Shown: positions 1-9,639, counted from the stretch's first letter. The stretch is DNA of 64,000 nucleotides from Salmonella enterica subsp. diarizonae (GCF_008692785.1 NZ_VXJV01000008.1:124001-188000), one strand, 5' to 3'. Translations and numbers: made by a program. The notes: generated by a model not told the origin, from the letters alone.

Positions 1-1
1 C

Positions 2-790
2 TGGGAGATTAATCTGGCCCTCGCCGAACGTGAGTTTGAGCTATTTTGCCAGCCGTTGCTCAATGCCCGTACGCAGCAGTGTACCGGCGTTGAGATCCTG
101 TTACGCTGGAACAACCCGCGCCAGGGCTGGATCTCACCGGATGTTTTTATTCCTATCGCCGAGGAACATAACCTGATAGCGCCGCTTACCCGCTATGTGA
201 TTGCGGAAACCATTCGGCAACGGCACTACTTCCCCATAAGCCACCAGTTTCATATCGGCATCAATGTTGCGGCAAGCCATTTCCGGCACGGCGTGCTTCT
301 CAGGGATCTTAATCAGTACTGGTTTAGTGCGGAACCTGTTCAGCAACTGGTGCTGGAGCTCACGGAACGCGACGCGTTACTTGACGTTGATTACCGCCTG
401 ATGCGAGAGCTGCATCGTAAAGGCGTGAAGCTAGCCATCGATGATTTTGGCACAGGAAACAGCTCGCTCTCCTGGCTGGAAAAGCTGCGTCCGGATATTT
501 TGAAAATCGATAAATCCTTCACCGCCGCCATCGGCACCGATGCGGTAAATTCAACCGTGACCGATATTATCATCGCGCTGGGGCAAAGACTGAATATTGA
601 ACTGGTTGCGGAAGGGGTCGAAAACCAGACGCAGGCACAACATTTGCGCCAGCATGGCGTACAAATGTTACAGGGCTATCTCTATGCGAAGCCGATGCCA
701 ATTAGCGAATTTCCACAGTGGCTGGCGGGCAGCGCGCCGCCCCCCGCCCGGCATAACGGACAGGTTATGCCCGCTATGCCGCATCTATAG
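2..790 (+). CDS. yoaD: C-terminal part of EAL-domain c-di-GMP phosphodiesterase YoaD/PdeD (cut by window start)
   Basis: The frame is open from the first bases of the window, so only the C-terminal part of about 262 residues is present. It is an almost complete EAL domain, the fold that hydrolyses cyclic di-GMP to pGpG. The EAL signature reads EIL (GVEILLRW). The metal-binding loop DDFGTG, the LKIDKSF strand and the late VAEGVE and QGYLYAKPM motifs are all present, so the domain looks active. Identity follows from its position just before yoaE and manXYZ, as in E. coli, where yoaD encodes a membrane CSS-EAL enzyme. The CSS sensor half would lie upstream of the window. It converges on yoaE with about 20 bases between the stops. 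Confidence 0.85.
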   Translation, partial: WEINLALAEREFELFCQPLLNARTQQCTGVEILLRWNNPRQGWISPDVFIPIAEEHNLIAPLTRYVIAETIRQRHYFPISHQFHIGINVAASHFRHGVLLRDLNQYWFSAEPVQQLVLELTERDALLDVDYRLMRELHRKGVKLAIDDFGTGNSSLSWLEKLRPDILKIDKSFTAAIGTDAVNSTVTDIIIALGQRLNIELVAEGVENQTQAQHLRQHGVQMLQGYLYAKPMPISEFPQWLAGSAPPPARHNGQVMPAMPHL

Positions 791-811
791 ACTTGATTCC
801 TGCGTGTGACG

Positions 812-2371
812 TTATTCCTCTTCGTCACGGACAGGCTGTTCTTTAACAATCCGAACCAGATCTACACGATAGTCGTTGGCCTCGACAATGGTGATCCGCA
901 ACGGCGGAACATCAATGACATCGCCTACACGAGGAATATGGCCATTAGCGGCGATCACTAACCCCGCGACCGTCGCAATATCGCCCTCTTCGTTCACCAG
1001 ATGGTCAACTTCCAGCGCCTGCTGTAGCGCATGAAGATCGGTGCCGCCCTTCACTATCCAGCCCTCGGCATCGGCAACGATTTCCGGCGTTTCATCGGCA
1101 TCCGGGAACTCACCGGCAATCGCTTCCAGCACATCCAGCGGCGTAACCAGCCCCTGCACCACGCCGAACTCGTTAGTGACGATAACGAAACTGCCGCGCG
1201 CGCGACGCAGAACGCCTAACAGATTGATAGGATCAAGCGTTTCCGGCACCACTATCGCCGGAGAAGACGCGGCGATAGCCGCCACATCCGCGCCCTCTTC
1301 CAGCGCCACTAGCAACTCTTTCGCGCGAACGATACCGATAATTTCATCCAGCTCGCCCCGACATACCGGGAACAGGCTATGCGGAGAAGAGAGCAACTGC
1401 TGACGGATTTCAGCTACGCTGAGATTCGCATCCACCCAACTAATTTCGCCTCGCGGCGTCATAATGCCGCGCAGGGAACGCGACGCCAGAGTCAGTACAC
1501 CGTTAATCATGTAGCGCTCTTCTTCGGCGAAGGCGCCTTCCGACACCGACATCGCGACCGGGCTATCTGTCTCATGTTGCGTACTCGCCTGGCGTTTACC
1601 GCCCATCAGACGCAGGATAGCGTCCGCAGTACGCGCGCGCAGCGGCAACGTGGACTGATGACGAATAAAGTTGCGGCGCGCAATCTGGTTAAACACCTCG
1701 ATAATGATCGAGAAACCAATTGCCGCGTACAGGTAGCCTTTCGGAATATGGAAACCAAACCCTTCCGCCACCAGGCTCAAACCGATCATCAGCAGGAAGC
1801 TCAGACAGAGCACCACCACCGTCGGATGCTGGTTGACAAAACGGGTCAGCGGTTTTGACGCCAGTAGCATCACCGCCATCGCAATCACCACCGCCGCCAT
1901 CATAACCGGCAGATGGTTCACCATACCTACCGCCGTAATCACGGCGTCCAGCGAGAAGACCGCGTCCAGGATGACAATCTGCGTGACCACGACCCAGAAG
2001 CTCGCATAACCTTTACCGTGTCCGGCGTCATGCTCGCGGTTTTCCAGACGCTCATGCAGCTCGGTGGTCGCTTTAAATAGCAGGAATATCCCGCCCAGTA
2101 GCATAATTAAATCGCGACCGGAGAAGGTAAAATCCCAGACGGTAAAGAGCGGCTTTGTTAAGGTCACCAGCCACGAAATTATGGACAGCAGCGCCAGACG
2201 CATAATCAGCGCCAACGACAGCCCGATAAGACGCGCTTTGTCACGCTGCTTTGGCGGCAATTTATCGGCCAGAATCGCGATAAACACCAGGTTATCGATG
2301 CCCAGGACAATTTCAAGGACGACGAGCGTGAGTAAACCCACCCAAATTGAGGGATCCATTAATAATTCCAT
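812..2371 (-). CDS. yoaE: Inner-membrane TerC-like protein with CBS pair and CorC/HlyC domain (YoaE)
   Basis: This 519-residue protein has a hydrophobic N-terminal half of about seven membrane segments (residues 10-240). That half carries the TerC-family acidic motifs EIVLGIDN and DAVFSLDAV, in which paired acidic residues sit inside membrane helices. It is followed by two CBS domains (about 300-420) and a C-terminal CorC/HlyC-type domain (about 430-510). The length matches E. coli YoaE. TerC relatives are implicated in metal-ion export, especially Mn2+, but the transport role of YoaE itself is inference. The start overlaps the end of a small upstream frame by 13 bases, which suggests translational coupling. 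Confidence 0.9.
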   Translation of the reverse strand: MELLMDPSIWVGLLTLVVLEIVLGIDNLVFIAILADKLPPKQRDKARLIGLSLALIMRLALLSIISWLVTLTKPLFTVWDFTFSGRDLIMLLGGIFLLFKATTELHERLENREHDAGHGKGYASFWVVVTQIVILDAVFSLDAVITAVGMVNHLPVMMAAVVIAMAVMLLASKPLTRFVNQHPTVVVLCLSFLLMIGLSLVAEGFGFHIPKGYLYAAIGFSIIIEVFNQIARRNFIRHQSTLPLRARTADAILRLMGGKRQASTQHETDSPVAMSVSEGAFAEEERYMINGVLTLASRSLRGIMTPRGEISWVDANLSVAEIRQQLLSSPHSLFPVCRGELDEIIGIVRAKELLVALEEGADVAAIAASSPAIVVPETLDPINLLGVLRRARGSFVIVTNEFGVVQGLVTPLDVLEAIAGEFPDADETPEIVADAEGWIVKGGTDLHALQQALEVDHLVNEEGDIATVAGLVIAANGHIPRVGDVIDVPPLRITIVEANDYRVDLVRIVKEQPVRDEEE

Positions 2372-2577
2372 GACAAGCTCCTGCTTAAGGAATGACTAAA
2401 CGGCGCCCACAACATCTCAAAGGATGCAGGCGGTAACGCAATAAACAAAGTAAGGTTATGGCAAGATATGCCAGATTGACAGGCGCAAAACGGCCAAAAA
2501 GTGAAATGACGTCGGTGACGATCCATACAACGGGCTGCTGCCCTATACCCCATTCTAATTAAACGGAAGCTAAACAT
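2359..2577 (-). CDS. yoaL: Possible small protein YoaL overlapping the yoaE start
   Basis: This frame encodes up to 72 residues (starting [10 protein letters not shown]). It ends 13 bases inside yoaE on the same strand, a layout typical of translational coupling. A small gene called yoaL is known in this position in E. coli, and I recall a similar Cys/Trp-containing sequence. I see no good Shine-Dalgarno sequence, so the start is uncertain; an internal ATG at 2553 is an alternative. The frame has no recognisable domain. Conservation of the reading frame in related genomes would decide whether it is real. Confidence 0.4.
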   Translation of the reverse strand: MFSFRLIRMGYRAAARCMDRHRRHFTFWPFCACQSGISCHNLTLFIALPPASFEMLWAPFSHSLSRSLSWNY

Positions 2578-2699
2578 AACAGAGACAACTGGTTTTTGGC
2601 AAAGATTTACCTTCCTTTGCAAAGAGATGTAACCAGGATATTTTACACTTCGAAATTTCTCATTATCGAAAACAAAATTACGGATCTCCATCACACAAA

Positions 2700-2724
2700 A
2701 TATTTTTTTCGATATCTAAAATAA
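2700..2724. promoter_or_regulatory. Mlc/NagC-like operator upstream of manX
   Basis: ATATTTT and AAAATAA flank a central ATATC-containing spacer, resembling the T-rich/A-rich dyad bound by Mlc and NagC. The site lies about 120 bases before manX. E. coli manXYZ is known to be repressed by Mlc, so a site here is expected. The match is by eye only. Confidence 0.35.
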
Positions 2725-2842
2725 TTCACGAAAATCATGCGTTTTTCGTTGTAACCCGGATCTGAATCGATTCGATTGCGGACGGCGATGCAAAAATACA
2801 TCTGTCAAGTTGATGTGTTGACAATAATAAAGGAGGTAGCAA

Positions 2843-3811
2843 GTGACCATTGCTATTGTGATAGGCACACATGGTTGGGCTGCAGAGCAGTTACTTAAAA
2901 CAGCCGAAATGCTGTTAGGCGAACAGGAAAACGTCGGCTGGATCGATTTCGTTCCAGGCGAAAATGCCGAAACGCTGATCGAAAAGTACAACGCTCAGTT
3001 GGCTAAACTCGATACCAGTAAAGGCGTGCTATTTCTCGTCGATACATGGGGAGGCAGTCCGTTTAACGCTGCCAGCCGCATTGTCGTCGATAAAGAGCGC
3101 TATGAAGTTATTGCCGGCGTCAACATCCCGATGCTGGTCGAAACGTTTATGGCTCGTGATGACGATCCGAGCTTTGACGAGCTGGTCGCACTGGCAGTAG
3201 AAACCGGTCGCGAAGGCGTAAAAGCGCTGAAAGCGAAACCGGTAGAAAAAGCCGCGCCAGCACCAGTCGCCGCCGCGCCAAAAGCTGCCGCGCCGGCAAA
3301 ACCGATGGGCCCGAATGATTATATGGTTATCGGGCTTGCCCGTATCGATGACCGCCTCATTCACGGTCAGGTCGCTACCCGCTGGACTAAAGAGACCAAT
3401 GTCAGCCGTATTATTGTCGTGAGCGATGAAGTCGCAGCGGATACCGTACGTAAAACGCTGCTGACGCAGGTTGCGCCGCCGGGCGTTACAGCGCATGTGG
3501 TTGACGTTGCGAAGATGATTCGCGTCTACAATAACCCGAAATACGCCGGCGAACGCGTGATGCTTCTCTTTACCAATCCTACCGACGTCGAGCGCATCGT
3601 TGAGGGCGGCGTGAAAGTCACTTCCGTGAACATTGGCGGTATGGCCTATCGTCAAGGTAAAACGCAGGTGAACAACGCCGTTTCCGTCGATGAAAAGGAT
3701 ATCGAAGCTTTTAAAAAGCTCAACGAGCGCGGCATCGAGCTTGAGGTGCGTAAAGTTTCCACCGATCCGAAACTGAAAATGATGGATTTAATTGCCAAAG
3801 TGGCGAAATAA
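2843..3811 (+). CDS. manX: Mannose PTS enzyme IIAB (ManX)
   Basis: This 322-residue cytoplasmic subunit of the mannose-family phosphotransferase system passes phosphate from HPr to incoming mannose, glucose, glucosamine and related sugars. The N-terminal IIA domain carries the phospho-histidine in GTHGWAAEQ (about residue 10). An Ala/Pro-rich linker (about 135-155) joins it to the IIB domain, whose phospho-histidine lies in DDRLIHGQV (about residue 175). It starts at GTG, seven bases after a strong AGGAGG. It is the first gene of the manXYZ operon and is followed 52 bases later by manY. Confidence 0.97.
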   Translation: MTIAIVIGTHGWAAEQLLKTAEMLLGEQENVGWIDFVPGENAETLIEKYNAQLAKLDTSKGVLFLVDTWGGSPFNAASRIVVDKERYEVIAGVNIPMLVETFMARDDDPSFDELVALAVETGREGVKALKAKPVEKAAPAPVAAAPKAAAPAKPMGPNDYMVIGLARIDDRLIHGQVATRWTKETNVSRIIVVSDEVAADTVRKTLLTQVAPPGVTAHVVDVAKMIRVYNNPKYAGERVMLLFTNPTDVERIVEGGVKVTSVNIGGMAYRQGKTQVNNAVSVDEKDIEAFKKLNERGIELEVRKVSTDPKLKMMDLIAKVAK

Positions 3812-3863
3812 CCGCCGGCATTTAATTAGCTTTCACACTTAAGATAGCAATAGGAGAAGTACA

Positions 3864-4664
3864 ATGGAGATTACCACTCTTCAGATTGTGCTGGTGTTCA
3901 TCGTCGCATGTATCGCGGGTATGGAGTCGGTACTTGATGAATTTCAGTTCCACCGTCCGCTGATCGCCTGTACCTTAATCGGCGCCGTTCTGGGGGACAT
4001 GAAAACCGGTATTATCATCGGCGGTACTCTGGAAATGATCGCTCTGGGCTGGATGAACATCGGTGCCGCCGTTGCGCCTGATGCCGCACTGGCGTCCATC
4101 ATCTCTACCGTTCTGGTTATCGCCGGGCACCAAAGCATTGGCGCCGGTATCGCGCTGGCGATTCCGCTGGCGGCGGCAGGCCAGGTACTGACCATTATCG
4201 TACGTACCATCACCGTGGCATTCCAGCACGCGGCGGACAAGGCGGCTGAAAACGGCAACCTGACGGCGCTCTCCTGGCTACACGTTTCCTCCCTGTTCCT
4301 GCAGGCAATGCGTATCGCTATCCCGGCGGTTATCGTTGCTATCTCCGTAGGCACCAGCGAAGTACAGGGGATGCTGAATGCGATTCCTGAAGTTGTCACA
4401 GGCGGTCTGAACATCGCCGGCGGCATGATCGTCGTGGTTGGTTATGCGATGGTTATCAACATGATGCGCGCAGGCTACCTGATGCCGTTCTTCTACCTCG
4501 GTTTCGTCACCGCGGCTTTCACAAATTTCAACCTGGTCGCACTGGGTGTCATCGGCGCAGTGATGGCTATTCTTTACATCCAACTGAGCCCGAAATACAA
4601 CCGTGTAGCGGGCGCGCCTGCAGCGGCGGCTGGCAATAACGATCTCGATAACGAACTGGACTAA
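3864..4664 (+). CDS. manY: Mannose PTS permease enzyme IIC (ManY)
   Basis: This 266-residue integral membrane subunit works with ManZ to form the sugar channel of the mannose PTS. It is hydrophobic almost throughout, with GxLE-type motifs (IIGGTLEMIALGWM) typical of EIIC-Man. It is preceded by a GGAGAAG ribosome-binding site. The stop is 12 bases before the preferred ManZ start. Beyond sugar uptake, the ManYZ complex is known in E. coli as an entry route for phage lambda DNA and for some bacteriocins. Confidence 0.97.
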   Translation: MEITTLQIVLVFIVACIAGMESVLDEFQFHRPLIACTLIGAVLGDMKTGIIIGGTLEMIALGWMNIGAAVAPDAALASIISTVLVIAGHQSIGAGIALAIPLAAAGQVLTIIVRTITVAFQHAADKAAENGNLTALSWLHVSSLFLQAMRIAIPAVIVAISVGTSEVQGMLNAIPEVVTGGLNIAGGMIVVVGYAMVINMMRAGYLMPFFYLGFVTAAFTNFNLVALGVIGAVMAILYIQLSPKYNRVAGAPAAAAGNNDLDNELD

Positions 4665-4676
4665 CAGGTGAGCGAA

Positions 4677-5528
4677 ATGGTTGATATGACTAAAACTACC
4701 ACCGAGAAAAAACTCACTCCGAGCGATATTCGCGGCGTATTCCTTCGTTCTAACCTGTTCCAGGGGTCATGGAACTTCGAACGTATGCAAGCGCTGGGCT
4801 TCTGTTTCTCTATGGTGCCGGCGATTCGTCGCCTGTATCCGGAGAATAATGACGCGCGTAAACAGGCGATTAAGCGTCATCTGGAGTTCTTTAACACTCA
4901 TCCTTACGTTGCGGCGCCGGTACTGGGCGTGACCCTGGCAATGGAAGAAAAGCGTGCGAACGGCGCGGAGATTGACGATGGTGCCATCAACGGTATCAAA
5001 GTCGGTCTGATGGGACCGTTGGCGGGCGTCGGCGACCCTATCTTCTGGGGTACCGTCCGTCCGGTATTCGCGGCGCTGGGTGCTGGTATCGCCATGAGCG
5101 GCAGCCTGCTTGGTCCGCTGCTGTTTTTCATCCTGTTTAACCTGGTGCGCCTGGCGACCCGTTATTATGGCGTGGCTTATGGCTACCGCAAGGGCGTCGA
5201 TATCGTTAAAGATATGGGCGGCGGCTTCCTGCAAAAACTGACTGAGGGGGCGTCAATTCTCGGCCTGTTTGTCATGGGGGCGCTGGTTAACAAGTGGACG
5301 CATGTGAATATCCCGCTGGTGGTCTCCACCATTACCGGTCAGGATGGTCAGACACGTGTTACCACCGTGCAAACCATTCTCGACCAGCTGATGCCGGGTC
5401 TGGTCCCACTACTGTTGACCTTTGCCTGTATGTGGCTGCTGCGTAAGAAAGTTAACCCGCTGTGGATTATCGTGGGCTTCTTCATCATCGGCATCGCCGG
5501 CTACTCCGTCGGACTGCTGGGCCAGTAA
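4677..5528 (+). CDS. manZ: Mannose PTS permease enzyme IID (ManZ)
   Basis: This 283-residue IID subunit completes the mannose PTS permease. It begins with the cytoplasmic region LTPSDIRGVF, has the family motif GPLAGVGDPIFWGT near the middle, and ends in membrane helices. I chose ATG 4677 over the in-frame GTG 4668 because AGGTGA at 4664-4669 then lies seven bases upstream and the length matches the usual 283 residues. It is the last gene of manXYZ and is followed by a strong terminator. In enteric bacteria the manXYZ mRNA is a target of the sRNA SgrS during sugar-phosphate stress; the target region was not examined here. Confidence 0.96.
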   Translation: MVDMTKTTTEKKLTPSDIRGVFLRSNLFQGSWNFERMQALGFCFSMVPAIRRLYPENNDARKQAIKRHLEFFNTHPYVAAPVLGVTLAMEEKRANGAEIDDGAINGIKVGLMGPLAGVGDPIFWGTVRPVFAALGAGIAMSGSLLGPLLFFILFNLVRLATRYYGVAYGYRKGVDIVKDMGGGFLQKLTEGASILGLFVMGALVNKWTHVNIPLVVSTITGQDGQTRVTTVQTILDQLMPGLVPLLLTFACMWLLRKKVNPLWIIVGFFIIGIAGYSVGLLGQ

Positions 5529-5544
5529 GGCTGTTGTACACTAC

Positions 5545-5569
5545 CGGGGCCAAACGGCCCCGTTTTTTT
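5545..5569 (+). terminator. Intrinsic terminator of manXYZ
   Basis: A perfect 7-bp stem (CGGGGCC/GGCCCCG) with an AAAC loop is followed directly by seven T residues, 16 bases after the manZ stop. It separates manXYZ from yobD. Confidence 0.93.
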
Positions 5570-5586
5570 ATTTCTCTGGAGGATAA

Positions 5587-6045
5587 ATGACTATCACGGA
5601 CCTGGTGCTGATTCTCTTTATTGCCGCATTATTGGCTTATGCTCTCTACGATCAGTTCATCATGCCCCGTCGCAATGGCCCCACTCTGCTTTCTATAGCC
5701 CTGCTTCGCCGTGGTCGCGTAGACAGCGTTATCTTTGTTGGGCTGGTCGCCATCCTTATCTATAACAACGTGACCAGTCACGGAGCGCAGATGACCACAT
5801 GGTTACTAAGCGCGCTGGCATTAATGGGGTTTTATATATTCTGGATCCGCACGCCACGGATCATCTTTAAACAACGTGGTTTTTTCTTCGCCAATGTCTG
5901 GATAGAATATAACCGTATTAAAGAGATGAATTTATCGGAGGACGGCGTACTGGTGATGCATTTAGAACAACGACGTTTGCTTATCCGTGTACGCAATATC
6001 GACGATCTGGAAAAAATATATAAGCTTCTTGTTGCAACTCAATAA
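5587..6045 (+). CDS. yobD: Inner-membrane protein YobD (DUF986/UPF0266)
   Basis: This 152-residue protein has three predicted membrane helices (about residues 5-22, 45-65 and 68-85), followed by a soluble domain rich in basic and aromatic residues ([11 protein letters not shown]...[13 protein letters not shown]). Length and position between manZ and mntP match YobD. Function is unknown. It has a GGAGG ribosome-binding site just before ATG and its own weak terminator after it. Confidence 0.93.
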   Translation: MTITDLVLILFIAALLAYALYDQFIMPRRNGPTLLSIALLRRGRVDSVIFVGLVAILIYNNVTSHGAQMTTWLLSALALMGFYIFWIRTPRIIFKQRGFFFANVWIEYNRIKEMNLSEDGVLVMHLEQRRLLIRVRNIDDLEKIYKLLVATQ

Positions 6046-6093
6046 GTTAAGATATAGCCTCAACTATGTTTTTCGAATTTTATTTCGAATCAT

Positions 6094-6113
6094 AATATAG
6101 CTAAGGCTATATT
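6094..6113 (+). terminator. Probable weak terminator after yobD
   Basis: AATATAGC and GCTATATT form an 8-bp stem around TAAG, followed by TTCTATT. It lies about 50 bases after the yobD stop and before the mntP promoter region. Confidence 0.55.
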
Positions 6114-6164
6114 TTCTATTGACCAATTGTTATTTAATTTAACGTTTTATTGATGAATAAATCT

Positions 6165-6185
6165 AAATGAAAATCGTTTTCAATT
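6165..6185. promoter_or_regulatory. Fur-box-like dyad upstream of mntP
   Basis: TGAAAATCGTTTTCA (6168-6182) is a near-palindrome close to the Fur consensus GATAATGATAATCATTATC. It lies about 70-90 bases upstream of the mntP riboswitch. Iron-dependent control of mntP is reported in enteric bacteria, which fits. The match is by eye. Confidence 0.5.
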
Positions 6186-6252
6186 GAAAGGCAAATAATA
6201 TTTTATCGCTGTTGTTTTATATTCTAAAAATATGTTAATGTTGCGCCGTCAA

Positions 6253-6430
6253 TTGGGGAGTAGCCGATTTCCGGACTCCGGAAATGTACGCGTCAACATA
6301 CTCGTTGCAAAACGTGGCGCGTACGGACCAGCCGCCGCTGGTCAGGCGAGACCATAGGCGCATCAACTGCTGTGTATTTCGTCACAGGATGGCGACATGC
6401 ATGTTTGCTGGGGGCGGTGATGTGTTTAAT
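6253..6430 (+). ncRNA. yybP-ykoY manganese riboswitch in the mntP leader
   Basis: The leader begins TTGGGGAGTAGCCGATTTCC, the conserved start of the yybP-ykoY aptamer. It contains the paired GTACGCGTC / GGCGCGTAC arms, ACCATAGGCGCATC and a late TGGCGACATGCATG segment. In E. coli the equivalent mntP leader senses Mn2+ and raises expression of the exporter when Mn2+ is high. The 3' boundary is approximate and may run closer to the mntP start at 6455. Confidence 0.9.
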
Positions 6431-6454
6431 GGATACCCCGGTCAGGACGCTGTC

Positions 6455-7021
6455 ATGCACTTTACTGCTACTGTTCTTCTTGCTTTCGGCATGTCGATGG
6501 ATGCTTTCGCGGCATCGATTGGCAAAGGCGCCACCCTCCATAAACCCAAATTTTCAGAAGCGTTGCGTACCGGCCTTATCTTTGGCGCGGTTGAAACGCT
6601 GACCCCGTTGATCGGCTGGGGGTTGGGGATGTTGGCGAGTAAATTCGTTCTGGAATGGAACCACTGGATAGCCTTTGTTCTGCTGATCTTTCTGGGCGGA
6701 CGCATGATCATCGAAGGTATCCGCGGCGGTAGTGATGAAGATGAAACACCGCTACGTCGCCACAGCTTTTGGCTATTAGTCACGACGGCTATCGCGACAA
6801 GCCTCGATGCTATGGCGGTTGGCGTCGGTCTGGCGTTTTTGCAGGTGAACATCATCGCTACCGCATTGGCTATCGGTTGCGCCACGCTTATCATGTCCAC
6901 CCTCGGAATGATGATCGGTCGCTTTATCGGCCCAATGCTGGGTAAGCGTGCTGAAATTCTCGGCGGGGTCGTACTGATAGGGATTGGCGTCCAGATCCTC
7001 TGGACGCATTTTCACGGTTAA
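6455..7021 (+). CDS. mntP: Manganese efflux pump MntP (YebN)
   Basis: This 188-residue inner-membrane exporter of Mn2+ has six predicted helices. The characteristic acidic motifs [10 protein letters not shown] (about 12-22) and [10 protein letters not shown] (about 113-123) carry the intramembrane aspartates needed for transport. I chose ATG 6455 because it gives the family length and starts after the riboswitch; the longer upstream frame would run through the riboswitch itself. The stop overlaps the convergent rlmA stop by four bases. Control is likely by Mn2+ riboswitch and possibly Fur. Confidence 0.97.
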   Translation: MHFTATVLLAFGMSMDAFAASIGKGATLHKPKFSEALRTGLIFGAVETLTPLIGWGLGMLASKFVLEWNHWIAFVLLIFLGGRMIIEGIRGGSDEDETPLRRHSFWLLVTTAIATSLDAMAVGVGLAFLQVNIIATALAIGCATLIMSTLGMMIGRFIGPMLGKRAEILGGVVLIGIGVQILWTHFHG

Positions 7022-7827
7022 CTGTCACGCTGCCAGAGATGAAGGTTGAAATCCGTCTGGCAGCTAAGCCCGGCGCTGACGGCCAGTTGTTCCCACACTT
7101 CCGGTCTGGCTCGCCAGGCGAATGGCGTCATTTGCAACAGTGCTACAGCCGCTTCGGCGTTGAGCTGCATGTGATAAGCAAGGCGGGTACTCTGCTGCAA
7201 TGTGAATCCGTCGAGCTGCTCGGTATGCGGCGCATGTAAACGCACCTCATCATAAATGAGTCCTTTTAGTTCCATCAGATGATGCGGTCCCGGCGTCGCG
7301 GTAACGACCCAACCACCAGGTTTCACTACACGCGCCAATTCCTGCGCCTTACACGGGGCGTAGATTCTGATCACCGCATCCATTGACGCATTGGCAAAGG
7401 GCAGTCGATGGCTTGACGCCACACAAAACTTCACCTGCGAATAGCGCTTCGCCGCCGCTTTGATCGCCGTTTTAGCAACGTCCAGTCCAAACGTGGTGAT
7501 TCCCGGCAACGCCTCTGCAAAAGCATGGGTGTAATACCCTTCGCCGCAGCCGATATCCAGAATCGCCGTGGCCGACTTATCCAGCCGCTCGCGCAACAGG
7601 TTAATCACTGCATCGCGCAACGGCTGATAATGGCCTGCATCAAGAAACGCTCTCCTCGCCTGCATCATTTCGGCGCTGTCGCCCGGATCGCGTGAACGTT
7701 TATGCTGTACCGGCAGCAGATTGATATAGCCCTCTTTCGCCACATCAAACTGATGGCGCTGTGGGCACATAAAGCTGTTATTAATCTGCGTAAGCGGCTG
7801 ATGGCAAAGCGGACAGGTAAACGACAT
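7018..7827 (-). CDS. rlmA: 23S rRNA G745 N1-methyltransferase RlmA
   Basis: This 269-residue enzyme methylates G745 in 23S rRNA. The N-terminal zinc ribbon has the cysteines of CPLCHQPL and MCPQRHQFD (about residues 5-30), followed by a class I SAM-dependent methyltransferase fold. The SAM-binding motif [11 protein letters not shown] lies at about residues 87-97. In E. coli loss of this modification alters resistance to viomycin and slows growth. It is 66 bases downstream of the PBP3SAL gene on the same strand, so the two may be cotranscribed. Confidence 0.96.
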   Translation of the reverse strand: MSFTCPLCHQPLTQINNSFMCPQRHQFDVAKEGYINLLPVQHKRSRDPGDSAEMMQARRAFLDAGHYQPLRDAVINLLRERLDKSATAILDIGCGEGYYTHAFAEALPGITTFGLDVAKTAIKAAAKRYSQVKFCVASSHRLPFANASMDAVIRIYAPCKAQELARVVKPGGWVVTATPGPHHLMELKGLIYDEVRLHAPHTEQLDGFTLQQSTRLAYHMQLNAEAAVALLQMTPFAWRARPEVWEQLAVSAGLSCQTDFNLHLWQRDS

Positions 7828-7893
7828 GACAACTCCGGACTGGGGGCGCTAAAGGGCGCAAGTGTAACGCGAATTGCGCCCCGGGAAAATCCT

Positions 7894-9639
7894 TTACGAG
7901 CCTGGAACCGCAACGTGGCTGCCATGCATCACCAGAAGGTGATCTGAATCGGCTGGCATGCCGTCTGGCTCAACATTTTCCAGCCGCAATACATCGCCCA
8001 TGATCTGGCTGAATACAGGCGCAGATACCGCGCCGCCATAATAAGCCCCATTTTGCGGATTATTAATCACCACCACCAGCGCAAATCTGGGATTGCTTGC
8101 CGGGGCTACGCCTGCGGTATATGCCACATACTTATCAACGTATTTACCATCATCGCCAATTTTTTTCGCCGTCCCGGTTTTGACCGCAATACGGTAGTCT
8201 CTTACTGCGGCTTTTGTTCCGCCGCCGCCAGGCAACGCGACGCTCTCCATCATATGTTCCACCTCGTGCACCAGTTCTTCCGACATTACCCGCGTGCCAA
8301 TCACGGGCGGATCAACTTTGGTGATCGATAACGGACGATAAATACCAAAGCTGCCAATCGTGGCATAAACGTGCGCCAGTTGCAGCGGCGTCACCATTAA
8401 TCCATAGCCAAAGGCGAAGGTAGCGCGATCCAAATCACTCCAGTAACGGCGTTTCGGTAATAACCCGCTGCTCTCTCCGGTGAGACCAAGTCCGGTAGGC
8501 ACGCCGAAACCAAAGCTTTTATAAGTATCCATTAATTTCTGTACCGGCATCGCCAGAGAAAGGTGAGAAACGCCGGTATCACTGGATTTTTGCAAAATGC
8601 CGGTTAATGTCAGTTCAGGATAGTAACCGACGTCGCGGATACGGTGTCCATCGAGAATAAAGGGATGGGTATCGATAACACTGTCCGGTTGCACGATGCC
8701 CTGCTGTAATGCAGTCATAATGACCAATGGCTTCACGGTAGAACCGGGTTCGAAGGTGTCGCTGATGGCGCGGTTACGAAAATCATCCAACTGCGCGCCT
8801 TCACGGTTGTTGGGGTTGAAATCCGGGTAGCTCGCCATCGAGAGGATTTCACCCGTTGGGATGTTAATCAATACGGCAGCGCCGGATTCCGCTTTATTCC
8901 AGGTGACGGCGTTATCCAGCGCATCTTCGGTAACCGTTTGCAGACGTTCATCAATGCTAAGCTGAAGTTCATGAGCAGGAACCGGATTCACTTCCGTAAT
9001 ATTCTCTATAACGTGGCCAAACTTATCTTTACGCACCAGTCGGGAGCCCGGTTTTCCCGTCAGTTGCGCGTTAAAGCTCTTTTCAATACCTTCTATTCCC
9101 TGCCCGTCGATATTGGTAAAGCCGATCAAATTGGCCGCTACATGCCCGGCGGGGTAAAAACGGCGCGACTCTTCCCGCAGGTTAATGCCCGGTAGATTCA
9201 GTTTATCTATCCATTCGGCTTGCTGAGGTGAAACCTGGCGCGCCAGGTAGATAAAACGGCCTGCCGGGTTGCTGTTTACCCGTTCAGCAAGCGTACTGAG
9301 CGACAGATGTAGCGCGCTGGCCAGCGCCTGCCAGCGCTCATTGTAGCCAACTCCGCCTTTGCTTATGATAGTTTTCGGATCGGCCCAGACAGCATTAACC
9401 GGAACGCTCACCGCTAAGGGGCGCCCTTCTCTGTCGATGATCATGCCGCGTGGAGAAGCCGTCGTCACTTCACGAAGCGAGCGCATATCTTCTTGTTTCA
9501 CCAGTTTCGACGGCGTAACAATTTGCAACCATGCCACCCGCCCTAACAGCAATGCCATACTGAGCAGAATGGCAGTGCAAAGTAGTGCAAAACGTATGGG
9601 CGTAAAATTACGGGTATCGCCGTCGCTTTTCTTTTTCAC
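7894..9639 (-). CDS. Class B penicillin-binding protein PBP3SAL (second FtsI-like transpeptidase)
   Basis: This 581-residue FtsI paralogue has one N-terminal membrane anchor (about 15-40), a dimerisation domain (about 60-215) and a C-terminal transpeptidase domain. The catalytic motifs are S300-T-V-K303 and K487-T-G-T490. The middle SxN motif reads S352-S353-D354 instead of the canonical S-S-N. It lies away from the mra/ftsI cluster, next to rlmA, which is where Salmonella carries PBP3SAL. That enzyme is known to support septal synthesis at acidic pH and inside host cells, with low affinity for several beta-lactams. Whether this copy behaves identically is inference. Confidence 0.93.
   Translation of the reverse strand: MKKKSDGDTRNFTPIRFALLCTAILLSMALLLGRVAWLQIVTPSKLVKQEDMRSLREVTTASPRGMIIDREGRPLAVSVPVNAVWADPKTIISKGGVGYNERWQALASALHLSLSTLAERVNSNPAGRFIYLARQVSPQQAEWIDKLNLPGINLREESRRFYPAGHVAANLIGFTNIDGQGIEGIEKSFNAQLTGKPGSRLVRKDKFGHVIENITEVNPVPAHELQLSIDERLQTVTEDALDNAVTWNKAESGAAVLINIPTGEILSMASYPDFNPNNREGAQLDDFRNRAISDTFEPGSTVKPLVIMTALQQGIVQPDSVIDTHPFILDGHRIRDVGYYPELTLTGILQKSSDTGVSHLSLAMPVQKLMDTYKSFGFGVPTGLGLTGESSGLLPKRRYWSDLDRATFAFGYGLMVTPLQLAHVYATIGSFGIYRPLSITKVDPPVIGTRVMSEELVHEVEHMMESVALPGGGGTKAAVRDYRIAVKTGTAKKIGDDGKYVDKYVAYTAGVAPASNPRFALVVVINNPQNGAYYGGAVSAPVFSQIMGDVLRLENVEPDGMPADSDHLLVMHGSHVAVPGS

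Noticed and set aside
1041..1403. Long plus-strand frames inside yoaE, and similar antisense frames inside manX, prc, proQ and the usher gene
   Set aside because: They lie antisense to clearly real genes, have Arg/Ser/Ala-biased composition and no ribosome-binding sites.
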